A stretch of DNA of 64,000 nucleotides, from assembly GCA_022826485.1 (NCBI GenBank), contig JAJDUU010000018.1:1-64000 (forward strand), in the 5' to 3' direction. The position numbers were made by a program, and so were the translations under genes. The notes below the pieces were generated by a model, which saw only the letters and a program-made list of their open reading frames with translations, made no database searches and was not told the DNA's origin. Positions 40,445-49,032 of this stretch are shown in pieces. Positions within the stretch are counted from its first letter, which is position 1. Every line of letters starts with the position of its first letter. The stretch comes from Chloroflexota bacterium. GTDB lineage: Bacteria; Chloroflexota; UBA11872.

Positions 40445-41212
40445 CTACTCCTCCGCCACGACCGGATTGGACAGGACGCCGCAGCCGTCCACGTGCACCT
40501 CGACCACGTCGCCCGGCTTGAGCGCGACCGTGGTCTGCGGGGTGCCGGAGAAGATGACGTCGCCCGGCTCCAGCGTCATGTGCTGCGAGATGAAGCTCAA
40601 GGTCGTGTCGATGTCGTGGACCATGTCGTCCTTGGTGTTGGTCTCCTGCACCACCTCGCCGTTGACCAGGGTCTTGAGGCCGATGTCGCGATAGTTCAAT
40701 CCGGTGGTGATCCACGGCCCGAAGGGCGAGAACGTGTCGCCGCCCTTGGCGCGCCACCACTGGACGTCCTTGTCATCGCCGTTTTGCCAATCGCGCTCGC
40801 TGACGTCGTTGGCGGGGCAGATGCCCAGGATGTAGCTGGGAGCGTCGTCCACCGAGACCTTGCGCGCTCGCTTGCCGATGATGACGGCGATTTCGCCCTC
40901 GTAGTCGACGTTGACGCTGCCCGCCGGAATGACGATGTTCGCGCCGGGGTCGATCACCGACGACGGCGGGGCCAGGAACGGCTGGGGCCGGGTGAACGGC
41001 GGCGAGTCACCCAGATGGCTGTAGTAATTGCCGGCGATGTTGAGAATCTTGCTCGGCATCGTCGGCGACTTGAGCGTGACGTCGCTGAGCGCCGCGATGG
41101 CGCCGGTGCGCTGCATGTCGCCGAAGAAATCGCCCTCGATCTCGGCGACGTTGTCGCCCTCGCGGATGCCGTGACGAACTTCACCCTGGTATTCGTAGCG
41201 AACGAGGTCCAT
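40445..41212 (-). CDS. Fumarylacetoacetate hydrolase (FAH) family protein
   Basis: This 255-aa enzyme cleaves or tautomerises beta-diketone/2-oxo acids. It has the N-terminal capping part (SKILNIAGNYYSHL), metal ligands in VDYEGEIAVIIGKRARKVSV (Glu-x-Glu) and ICPANDVSERDWQ (Asp), FGPWITTG and MTLEPGDVIFSGTPQTTVAL. AAAGG precedes ATG 41212. It forms a leftward pair with the dehydrogenase at 41285-42238, fitting aromatic or acyl-chain degradation. Confidence 0.88.
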   Translation of the reverse strand: MDLVRYEYQGEVRHGIREGDNVAEIEGDFFGDMQRTGAIAALSDVTLKSPTMPSKILNIAGNYYSHLGDSPPFTRPQPFLAPPSSVIDPGANIVIPAGSVNVDYEGEIAVIIGKRARKVSVDDAPSYILGICPANDVSERDWQNGDDKDVQWWRAKGGDTFSPFGPWITTGLNYRDIGLKTLVNGEVVQETNTKDDMVHDIDTTLSFISQHMTLEPGDVIFSGTPQTTVALKPGDVVEVHVDGCGVLSNPVVAEE

Positions 41213-41284
41213 GAGTCGAGCCTTTCGCACATTGCGCTGCGTCCCGCGCAGGATACGCGCTCGCCGCCCAGCCTTGTCGGCGGG

Positions 41285-42238
41285 TCAGTCGCGCGGCAGG
41301 GCGTCCGCGCGGCGCAGGGCGCCGAAGACTTCGAGCTGCTGGCGTTCCAGCTTGGTCCAATAGGCCGCAAAGTCGACATCCGACCAGTCGCAGAAGCCGC
41401 GGCCGGTCTTGAGCCCCAGGTGCCCGTCAGCCGCCAGATCGCGGAGCGAGGCGTGCGGTTCCGCGGCATTCGAAAGGTCGGGCCAGACGCGCTCCGCACC
41501 TCGCGTTGTTATGTCAAGCCCAACGAGGTCGCGGTCGCGGATCACGCCCATCAGCGGCATGCGCGGACCGAAGGAGAAGCCGGCGAGCTCGTCGATGTCT
41601 TCCGCCGAGATCACGCCGCGCTCCACCAGGTCCAACGCTTCGCGGAACAGCGCCTGCCGCAGACGGTTCGCCACCTGTCCCGGCAGGTCCACGTTGATGC
41701 GGACGGGACGCAGACCGGCGCCGCGGAGGAGGGCGAGCACCCGGGTAACGGTGGCCTCGGAGGTGTGCTCGCCCTTGGTGACCTCGACCATCGGAATGAT
41801 GTAGGCGGGGCGGAAGAAGTGGGTGGTGGTGAAGCGGTCGGGGCGTCCCGTGGCGTCGGCGAGGACGCGGATCGGGATGCTGGAGGTGTTGGTCGCCAGG
41901 ATCGTGTCGGGTCGCAGGTGCGGCGCCAGGTTGCCGTAGACCTCGCGCTTGATCTCGGGGTCCTCGGCGACGGCTTCGATGATGAGAACGGACGGCGCCA
42001 GGGCGGCGAAGTCGGTCGAAGTGGCGATGCGCGGCAGGACGGCGTCGGCCGCGGCGGCGTCCAGCCACTCATACTCCACGAGCAGATCGAGGTTTTGACG
42101 GATCTTGACGCGGGCGCGGTCGAAGGCGGTGGGGTCGGCGTCGACCATGACGACCGGGTGGCCGGCCGCGGCAAACACCTGGGCGATGCCGTGGCCCATG
42201 AGGCCGGCACCGAGGACGCCAATCGTTTCCGCGCTTAT
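41285..42238 (-). CDS. 3-hydroxyacyl-CoA dehydrogenase, apparent ATA start
   Basis: The protein is 317 aa. The Rossmann start reads SAETIGVLGAGLMGHGIAQV with G-x-G-x-x-G, then VVMVDAD, ATNTSSIPIRVLADATG, THFFRPAYIIPMVEVTKGEH (catalytic His) and VDLPGQVANRLRQALFREAL. It oxidises 3-hydroxyacyl-CoA or related hydroxy acids with NAD. Before the GxGxxG motif no ATG, GTG or TTG is available. ATA at 42238 gives MSAETIGV, with GGAG 7 bases upstream, and is taken as the start. The first ATG (42199) falls inside the NAD site and would break the enzyme. Confidence 0.85.
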   Translation of the reverse strand: MSAETIGVLGAGLMGHGIAQVFAAAGHPVVMVDADPTAFDRARVKIRQNLDLLVEYEWLDAAAADAVLPRIATSTDFAALAPSVLIIEAVAEDPEIKREVYGNLAPHLRPDTILATNTSSIPIRVLADATGRPDRFTTTHFFRPAYIIPMVEVTKGEHTSEATVTRVLALLRGAGLRPVRINVDLPGQVANRLRQALFREALDLVERGVISAEDIDELAGFSFGPRMPLMGVIRDRDLVGLDITTRGAERVWPDLSNAAEPHASLRDLAADGHLGLKTGRGFCDWSDVDFAAYWTKLERQQLEVFGALRRADALPRD

Positions 42239-42283
42239 GCTGGGACTCCGCTCGAAGAGACGATGCGCAGCATACTACCAGCC

Positions 42284-44242
42284 CTACGGCCAGCGGATTG
42301 TAGTTATGCGCACATCATGGTAGAACATATCTGGGTAACCTTCGGAAGTGAGACAATTCAAATTCAGCCATATATTATCGCCATATGTCAACCCAGACTC
42401 CGCATGCGCAATCGCACCGTTAACATAGAAAGCTACAGAGCCGGAATCATAGATGAATCTGATATGGAATGGTCTTCCACTCTCGATATCCGCGTAATCG
42501 CCGCTTCGCAGAGTTGAGTAGAATCCCATGTTATGTCTCAACCATGTAAGATAGGAAAAACCGCGGCCAGATACAAGGCTGCCATAATACACTATATCAA
42601 ATTTAGAATATCCACTCTCGCTTCTGGCGTTTGGGTCGCCGAAGCGAAACAGGCCAGTTGGGGCCTGGTAAGGACTCAACTCGACAGTCGCAGTAAGTTC
42701 GATCTTGCCGCCGGTGACCCAGACGCTCCCGGGAACGTCAGGAGACCCGGGACAGGCCAACCGGTCGTGCTCGGCCAGTACGACCCGATCGAAGCGTGCT
42801 CGGTAAGGCAGCGTGGGCATCCCTCCGCGGCTGAGTTCATCGAGCCAAGATGCGACGAGCGGCTGAGCCGCTGTCGCGGGAATCATGTCATCAACCTCGT
42901 TATCTCCGGGATATCTGGTAGTCGCGACACCCACGACATGGCCGATGCGCGACGCAACCGGACCTCCGTTGTGCCCCACATTGATCCGCGGCTGGATCCC
43001 TAGCCAGCGGCGAAAGTTAGTGTCCGACAACGATATCGTTGTTTGGGTCGGCTCCGACTGGCAGTCGATGCCCCCCACGTTCCCCGCCCGCTCGGCGTCA
43101 TATCCCAGCCCCACAAGCTCGAGTTGTGCATCCAGCTCGTTTGAGTCGCCCCATATCACCGGGATGTAGTCGTCGCCCGGGACCTTGAGCAGCGCAACAT
43201 TGAGCTCGGCGTCGCCGGCGATGAGCTGCGCCCCTTCCTCATATCCCCTTGGACTTGAGACATAGACGGCCTGGGCGTTCGCGACGAGGTTCCAGGTCGT
43301 CACCAAGTAGCCGCTCTCGGTCACGAAGAAGCCCGACCCGCATCCAACATCGGTGTCCACTCGCAACAGCGAAGGCCCGAGGAACGCCGCCACGTCGTCC
43401 ACGGTTGAGCCGTGAGGCCCCATACGATTCGGCAGCCTCATCTCGATGCCATCTCCGACGGCAAACGGTTCCTCGGGGCCAAACGCCACATACCGCTGCC
43501 AGGCGGCGCCCGGATATCGACTGTTGCGCAGGGTGTCGCCCAGCAGGCGCAGCTTCACAGGCGCATGCGGCGACTCCGGGTGGTACTCAAGCACGGCGGC
43601 TTGAAAGTACTGACGGATTCGGCTGTCCACGGAACGTGTGGGATCGTGCAGGACCGCCTGGGGATGGTCGTCGCGACGGGCATCGGTCTTGGGAAAGCCG
43701 AACGAGGCCACGCCGCCAAGCCGGTGGAAGAAGTCCGCGAAGCCGATCTCCACACCTTCCACCGACACGTTTGCGACCTTGTGACCCCAGGGACCGAGCT
43801 CGTCGCCGGTGTTGGAGTTCGTAAGGCCCGGCTCGACCCCCTGATCCTCGGACCCGCCCAGGCCGCCGCCGAGGTAATCCCACGCCAAACGGCGCAGGAA
43901 CGTGTGTGCGCCGCCGCTGGGTGGCGGCCGCCAGTCGATGACGCCCCGCTGGTAGTACTGCGTGAGGGTTCCCGGCGTCTCTTCGAATATCGCGGACGTG
44001 GGATAGCCCCAGCGTTCCACGCCGCCGGTCTGCTCGAAATTCTGGAGGAAGTTTGCCGCAAACGACGTGCCGTCGGTCAGCGTGCCCAAGACATCGGCCA
44101 CGTTGTGCTCGAGTTGCGGAAAGTAGGCATTGGCGGCCACTTCCGCGGTTGCAAACGTGGATTCGACCGCGCGGGCGGGTGACGGCGCCACAACGACCAC
44201 AGCCACCAGGAGCAGCGCGATCCCACGACTGATCCGCTTCAC
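42284..44242 (-). CDS. Secreted trypsin-fold protein with degenerate catalytic triad
   Basis: The protein is 652 aa from GTG 44242. Domains: signal peptide (1-25, ending SPARA); two extracellular repeat units of the type F...GGVERWGYP / QYYQRG (about 60-105) and FHRLGGVASFGFP / QYFQAAVLEYHPE (about 171-223); a trypsin/HtrA-like domain (about 295-470); and a C-terminal lectin-like sandwich (about 500-652). Aligned by eye with HtrA, the His position in GYLVTTWNLV is Asn318, the Asp position in AELNVALLKV is Asn348, and the Ser position in VGHNGGP is Asn425. It should be proteolytically inactive, perhaps a binding protein. The 3' third is AT-rich. A broken paralogue lies at 45378-47059. Confidence 0.75.
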   Translation of the reverse strand: MKRISRGIALLLVAVVVVAPSPARAVESTFATAEVAANAYFPQLEHNVADVLGTLTDGTSFAANFLQNFEQTGGVERWGYPTSAIFEETPGTLTQYYQRGVIDWRPPPSGGAHTFLRRLAWDYLGGGLGGSEDQGVEPGLTNSNTGDELGPWGHKVANVSVEGVEIGFADFFHRLGGVASFGFPKTDARRDDHPQAVLHDPTRSVDSRIRQYFQAAVLEYHPESPHAPVKLRLLGDTLRNSRYPGAAWQRYVAFGPEEPFAVGDGIEMRLPNRMGPHGSTVDDVAAFLGPSLLRVDTDVGCGSGFFVTESGYLVTTWNLVANAQAVYVSSPRGYEEGAQLIAGDAELNVALLKVPGDDYIPVIWGDSNELDAQLELVGLGYDAERAGNVGGIDCQSEPTQTTISLSDTNFRRWLGIQPRINVGHNGGPVASRIGHVVGVATTRYPGDNEVDDMIPATAAQPLVASWLDELSRGGMPTLPYRARFDRVVLAEHDRLACPGSPDVPGSVWVTGGKIELTATVELSPYQAPTGLFRFGDPNARSESGYSKFDIVYYGSLVSGRGFSYLTWLRHNMGFYSTLRSGDYADIESGRPFHIRFIYDSGSVAFYVNGAIAHAESGLTYGDNIWLNLNCLTSEGYPDMFYHDVRITTIRWP

Positions 44243-44459
44243 TGCACTGATGAACGGTGAGACGTCCGGATGCCGCGGCACGATATTGCTCCGCCCACAG
44301 GAGAGCCTGGAATGAGCATTGCCCGGTCCGTGACATCTGTCCAGCCGCCACACGGACCGACCGACCGCCGCGTGAGGCCATCGCGAACCTTGGAAAGCCG
44401 TGCTGGGCCACCACGACCGTCGGCGCGGCGGCACCGACGGCGGGTGGTCCGGGAACGGC

Positions 44460-45308
44460 TCAGGCGAGTGCCGAGGCGGGCGTCGAGTATTCGGCGATGA
44501 ACCGCCGCAGCATGGGAATGGCGGCGGCGATGTCGGCCTGCTCGTCGCCCTGGCCCTCGTAGACCAGGCTCACCCAGCCGTTGTAGGCCACCGCCCGCAG
44601 CGCGCGGAAGATTCGCTCGTAGTCCAGGCTGGTTTCGCGACCGTCCCGCATCTCATAGATCTTGGCGCGCACGTGGGTGGCGAAGGGGGCGGTGTGCTCG
44701 ATGCTGGCGAGATAGTCGTAGTCGCCGCGATCAGGGTCGTCGGCATAGCCGCTGGCGCCGGGAGATCCGGCGTATTGTCCGCAGTCCAGCACGTGTCCGA
44801 TATTTCTATGGGCAACGTCTCGCAGCATGCGCTCGACGTCTTCCCCCGTGCGCGCGATCTGCAGGTGATTGTGGTTCTGCAGGCTCACCCGCACGCCCAG
44901 CTCGGCGCCAAACGCGGCCGACTGCCGCAACGCGGCGACACAGCGCGTCCACGCGGCAGCCTCGTCGCCCGGCTCGGGCGTGCCGGCGAAGACTCGAACC
45001 TGGGGCGCCTTCAGGCGAGCCGCCGCGCGGATCCAGCGGTGGGTCATGGCGATCTGCTCGTGGAGTTGGCTTGCCGGTCCGGCGTAGGTGTTGCCGATCG
45101 AGACACAGGGGATCGAAAGACCGCGGTCGAGGCACGCGCGCGCCACGTCGTCGAGCACGCGTTGGTCGTCCGAGGGAAGTCCCAGCGCGTGCAGATCGAC
45201 GCCGTCGAAGCCGAGATCTCGCGCCACGTCGAGGAACGACCAGACGTCCATCGCGCCCGCGGCGAAGGCGCGCTTGAACGACAGCGACAGCAGGCAGAGT
45301 TTCATCAT
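44460..45308 (-). CDS. Sugar phosphate isomerase/epimerase family protein (AP endonuclease-2 fold)
   Basis: The 282-aa TIM barrel has LGFDGVDLHALGLPSDDQRV, SIPCVSIGNTYAGP, KAPQVRVFAGTPEPGD, GVRVSLQNHNHLQIART (metal His), IGHVLDCGQYAGSPGASGYA and YNGWVSLVYEGQGDE (metal Glu). It belongs to the xylose-isomerase-like barrel of IolE/IolI/hydroxypyruvate isomerase proteins. Start ATG 45308 or 45305. It separates two secreted protease-like genes. Substrate unknown. Confidence 0.83.
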   Translation of the reverse strand: MMKLCLLSLSFKRAFAAGAMDVWSFLDVARDLGFDGVDLHALGLPSDDQRVLDDVARACLDRGLSIPCVSIGNTYAGPASQLHEQIAMTHRWIRAAARLKAPQVRVFAGTPEPGDEAAAWTRCVAALRQSAAFGAELGVRVSLQNHNHLQIARTGEDVERMLRDVAHRNIGHVLDCGQYAGSPGASGYADDPDRGDYDYLASIEHTAPFATHVRAKIYEMRDGRETSLDYERIFRALRAVAYNGWVSLVYEGQGDEQADIAAAIPMLRRFIAEYSTPASALA

Positions 45309-45377
45309 CGGATCATCGCCTCCCTTGTTCGAGCGTTGTGCGCACCACGCCATCCGTTGGGCGCCGGAGCCGTCGGC

Positions 45378-46199
45378 TCATGCCGGAAGCGGCACGCCGA
45401 CGATTCGGACATCTGAGAACACGACGTAGTCGCGACCCGGATCGACCAATCCCGTGCACCCGAGCGACAGCTTCGGATACTCGTACTCCAAGCGGCCTTC
45501 GACGTGGCGTTCCTCGTCGTCGATCAGCAGCTGAACCGTTCCGGCGTCATACACGAGAACCACCATATACGCCGTGGCGTCCGCCGGAATAGCTACGCGT
45601 TCGTCCGTCACCACGACCTCGAGCTGGCCGTCGGTCACGCGGACCCACGTGAACAGCGACCGTTCGCCGTTCCAGATGTGGGGCCCAAGGTACAGCGTGT
45701 CTCGGTTGCGAAATCCTTCGTCGAAGTCATCGTTGAAGGTGATCACGGCCACGGCGTCGCCAAACTTCTCGATCGTCGCGCGCAGGGCGAAGTTGTAGCT
45801 CTCGGCCTCGAGATTGGAGCCGCCGAATCCGTCGCAGCGGACCTGCCGGCTCCTGAACAGCAGCTCGGGTTGACCCGGCGGCGGAATCTCCGGCGGCGCT
45901 TCGCCAACGCGAATCTCTTCGAGCCATGCATCGACCAAGACGCGCACCTCCGAACCGGGAATGACGAAGTTCGTGTTCTGAAGGTCAGGAATTCCAGCGA
46001 CGGTTACGCCGATGACGCTTGCCAATGTCGTCGCGACGGGACCGCCACTGCTTCCCGGGTTGAGGGCGGCGTCGGTCTGGAGGTAGCTGATCCCTTCGTT
46101 GATCACGCGGTTGGACAGGACGCCGGTCGTGACGGTTGGCACGGGTGGACAGTTGGCGCCGCGGTTGACCAGGGGCGCCGTCAAGCGAACCTCAACAGA
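45378..46199 (-). pseudogene. 3' fragment of a secreted trypsin-like protease paralogue
   Basis: The frame contains only the second half of an HtrA-like domain: TVTTGVLSNRVINEGISYLQ, TDAALNPGSSGGPVATTLAS (catalytic Ser intact), then a C-terminal lectin-like domain similar in layout to that of 42284-44242 (VYDAGTVQLLIDDEERH; YVVFSDVRIVG). In-frame stops occur just upstream at about 46200, and the His/Asp half plus signal peptide are absent. A TTG at 46184 could begin translation, but the product could not fold as a protease. The matching signal peptide survives at 46928-47059. Confidence 0.72.
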
Positions 46200-46230
46200 T
46201 CAGCGCACCGTCAATAGCTGAAGGATTTGA

Positions 46231-46779
46231 CTATTCACGCCTCCATTCATGCTCCGCCCCACGCCATTGAATAGTCCCATTGTTGCAGTGGGAGATGCCA
46301 CGACTGTATCTATATTCAGTAATGAGTTGACCGTCTACCATAACCTCTCTTTGTGAATTCGGTCCCCACCAATCATCGTACCATTCCTGATCGTGCGCGT
46401 ATGTTTTCCCATCCCGCGTGCAAGAATTGCTAGATTCCGTCTCGAGTTCACCTTGGTTACCCGCTGGCGGAGTTTCACCGTCGTTTCCCTGTTCTGACCC
46501 GGCTGGCGAGTCTTCACTCCCTGCTGATTGTTGCTGCCGAAGACTCAAATGCGCTTCTAGTTGCGCAACCCGTTTTTCTAAAGCACTGATCTTTGCTGCG
46601 TTGTCTCCGGTCCAATTCCAGTTTTCTATAAGAGTCTCATGTACTTCAACTGAAAAGGTCTGCGCCCACTTTTCGATATCGCCATCCTTGAATTCAGTTA
46701 CTTCACCTTTGCCTCCGATTGTTGCAGCAGATACTGCAATAACAAGAAGTACAATCAGGGCTATAGGAATCGCACGCAT
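46231..46779 (-). CDS. Unrecognised AT-rich secreted or membrane-anchored protein
   Basis: The protein is 182 aa, with ATG 46779 preceded by AAAGG. It has an N-terminal hydrophobic helix (AIPIALIVLLVIAVSAATI, about residues 3-21), a short coiled coil (KISALEKRVAQLEAHLSLRQ, about 64-83), a Ser/Glu/Gly-rich linker and a C-terminal region with Trp/Tyr clusters and two cysteines (SNSCTRDGKTYAHDQEWYDD; YSRGISHCNNGTIQWRG). Its composition is far more AT-rich than the neighbourhood. It sits between the two parts of a broken protease gene, so it was probably inserted. I do not recognise the family. Confidence 0.6.
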   Translation of the reverse strand: MRAIPIALIVLLVIAVSAATIGGKGEVTEFKDGDIEKWAQTFSVEVHETLIENWNWTGDNAAKISALEKRVAQLEAHLSLRQQQSAGSEDSPAGSEQGNDGETPPAGNQGELETESSNSCTRDGKTYAHDQEWYDDWWGPNSQREVMVDGQLITEYRYSRGISHCNNGTIQWRGAEHEWRRE

Positions 46780-46927
46780 CCGTCAGCCTTTCTATACGTG
46801 TGAAATGCGCCACCATCGGCTTCGTCTGCAAACCGACGGAATCACGCCCTTGCCACAGGGGCTTCCCGACGATCACATAGAACCGCCAGGACGTGAACGG
46901 TGCACGGACAACGCCCCCGCCAGGGCG

Positions 46928-47059
46928 CTACAAGGTTAACAGCCCGCTAGCGGAGACTCGGGCGGTCGCAAATCCAGACTCAGCCGCAAACGCCGGCGAC
47001 GGCGCGGCCCAGACTGCGACGAGGACGACCAACACGAGGATCCGCGCCAGGGGCTTCAC
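46928..47059 (-). pseudogene. Signal-peptide remnant of the broken protease paralogue
   Basis: From GTG 47059 the frame reads MKPLARILVLVVLVAVWAAP, then SPAFAAESGFATARVSASG, then stops after 43 codons. It matches the start of the 652-aa protein at 42284-44242 (VKRISRGIALLLVAVVVVAP, SPARAVESTFATAEVAANA), including the S-P-A-x-A cleavage site and ES.FATA. The N-terminal domains that should follow are missing. Confidence 0.68.
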
Positions 47060-47271
47060 CGCGACCGCCCGCGAGGCATCGACCGGACTCGGGATAGCGC
47101 AGTTTCTCGGGGGCGGCGACGTCACCGATTAGCATGGCGCGGCGGTTCGTCGATGTCGAGCAGCCCACCGTCGCGTGGAAATGCGCGCCCTGGCGAGAAT
47201 TCGGTGAGAATGCGTCGCCACGGCAGTTGCCGGAACCGCCCGGCAGGGACAGCCACCATGCGCGACCGAGT

Positions 47272-49017
47272 ATGACGAACAAAGACGCGGCGGACCTGCT
47301 GGAGGCGTTCGCGGACGTGCTGGAGCTCCGCGGCGCCAATCAGTTTCGCGTGCGGGCGTTTCGCACCGCGTCGCGCCGGGTGGACGGGCTGACGGTCGAC
47401 GTGGGCGAGCTGGTCGCCAGCGACTCACTGGAGTCGGTGCCCGGTATCGGCAAGGGCATCGCGGGCTTTCTGCGCGAACTGGTCACCACGGGACGCGTCG
47501 CGGAGTACGAGGAAATGCGCGCGGAGATTCCGCCCGGCGTGTTCGACATGCTGCGTGTGCCCGGCCTCGGCCCGAAGACGGCGGCGACGCTCTACGCCAA
47601 GCTGGAGATCACGAGCATCGACGAATTGGAAGCGGCGGCGCAAGCGAACGAGCTGGCGAAGGTGCGCAGCATCGGCGCCAAGCGCCAGGCACGTCTCCTG
47701 CGCGAGCTGCAGCGGTTCCGCGAGCGAACCGCGCGTCACCTGCTGGGAGACGTGTTGCCGCTGGCGGAGCACCTGGCCGCCCACGTGCGCCGGGCGCCCG
47801 GAGTCGTCGAGGCGACGTACGCCGGCAGCCTGCGCCGGATGCGCGAGACCATCGGCGACCTGGACATCCTGGCCGCCGCCGACGACCCGGACCCGGTGAT
47901 GCGGCACTTCCTCGACCACGAGGCGATCATCGAAGTGCTGGCAGCGGGATCGACGAAATCACGCGTGCTGGTGGCGAACAATCTCCAGGTCGATCTGCTG
48001 GTGGTGCCACCCGCCAGCTACGGCGCGGCGCTGGTGTATTTCACCGGCTCCAAGGAGCACAACATCGAGCTGCGGCATCGGGCGCTCGCGATGGGCCTGT
48101 CGCTCAACGAGTGGGGGCTGGACGAGGTCGAGACGCAGGTTCGCCGGCCCGCGCCCGGTGAAGCCGACGTCTATGCGGCCCTCGGGCTGCCCGTGATCCC
48201 ACCCGAGCTGCGCGAGAGCCGCGGCGAGATCGCCGCCGCCGCCGACGGCGCGCTGCCCGATCTGATCGATCTGTCCGACATCCGCGGCGAATTCCACGGG
48301 CATTCGCTCTGGAGCGACGGCGCTGCGTCCGTCGCCGACATGGTCCGGACGGCCCAAGCCGCGGGCTACGAATACATGGGCATCACGGACCACTCGGGCA
48401 GCCTGCAAGTCGCGAACGGGTTGTCGCCGGAGCGGGTCAGGGCGCAGCGAGCCGAGATTGGGCAGGCGAGAGCCGAGTTTCCAAACATGTCGGTGCTGCA
48501 CGGGAGCGAGGTCGACATTCTGAGCGACGGCAGCCTCGACTTCGACGACGCGCTGTTGGCGGAGCTGGACGTGGTGGTGGCGTCGATTCACAGCAACTTC
48601 AATCAGCCGCGCGAGACCATGACGGCGCGGCTGATCGCGGCAATTCGCAACCCGCACGTGGATGCGATCGGCCACCCCACCGGACGCATGCTCGGCTACC
48701 GCGACGGCTACGAATTCGACCTCGACGCGGTGCTCACGGCGGCCGCGGAAACCGGGACGGCCATGGAGATCAACGCCTCGCCGGAGCGTCTCGACCTCGA
48801 CGACGTGATGGCGCGACGCGCCAAGGAGCTGGGGGCGCCGATCACCATCAACTCCGACGCCCACCGTCCCGAGAGCCTGTCCTTCATGCGCTACGGCGTC
48901 GCCACCGCCCGCCGCGCCTGGCTCACCGCCGGCGACGTGCTCAACACCATGACGCCGGAGGCGTTGACGGCCTGGCTGGGGCAGTCGAAGCCGCGGCGCT
49001 GGTCGCCGCATCGCTAG
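47272..49017 (+). CDS. polX: Family X DNA polymerase with PHP domain
   Basis: The protein is 581 aa. The N-terminal 8-kDa-type region has helix-hairpin-helix motifs (SVPGIGKGIAGFLRE; VPGLGPKTAATLY). The nucleotidyltransferase site is YAGSLRRMRETIGDLDILAA (G-S ... D-x-D), with a third Asp in LQVDLLVV. The C-terminal PHP domain has EFHGHSLWSDG, GITDHSGSLQVANG, LHGSEVDIL, VASIHSNF, AIGHPTG and INSDAH, all metal ligands expected of an active 3'-5' exonuclease/phosphoesterase. PolX acts in base-excision and gap repair. ATG 47272. Confidence 0.95.
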   Translation: MTNKDAADLLEAFADVLELRGANQFRVRAFRTASRRVDGLTVDVGELVASDSLESVPGIGKGIAGFLRELVTTGRVAEYEEMRAEIPPGVFDMLRVPGLGPKTAATLYAKLEITSIDELEAAAQANELAKVRSIGAKRQARLLRELQRFRERTARHLLGDVLPLAEHLAAHVRRAPGVVEATYAGSLRRMRETIGDLDILAAADDPDPVMRHFLDHEAIIEVLAAGSTKSRVLVANNLQVDLLVVPPASYGAALVYFTGSKEHNIELRHRALAMGLSLNEWGLDEVETQVRRPAPGEADVYAALGLPVIPPELRESRGEIAAAADGALPDLIDLSDIRGEFHGHSLWSDGAASVADMVRTAQAAGYEYMGITDHSGSLQVANGLSPERVRAQRAEIGQARAEFPNMSVLHGSEVDILSDGSLDFDDALLAELDVVVASIHSNFNQPRETMTARLIAAIRNPHVDAIGHPTGRMLGYRDGYEFDLDAVLTAAAETGTAMEINASPERLDLDDVMARRAKELGAPITINSDAHRPESLSFMRYGVATARRAWLTAGDVLNTMTPEALTAWLGQSKPRRWSPHR

Positions 49018-49032
49018 GCCGGACGGCGACAG

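Noticed and set aside
42284-44434. A longer N-terminus for the pseudo-protease, starting near 44434
   Set aside because: The extra 64 residues are Arg/Trp-rich with no similarity to a leader, whereas GTG 44242 yields a textbook signal peptide shared with the remnant at 47059.
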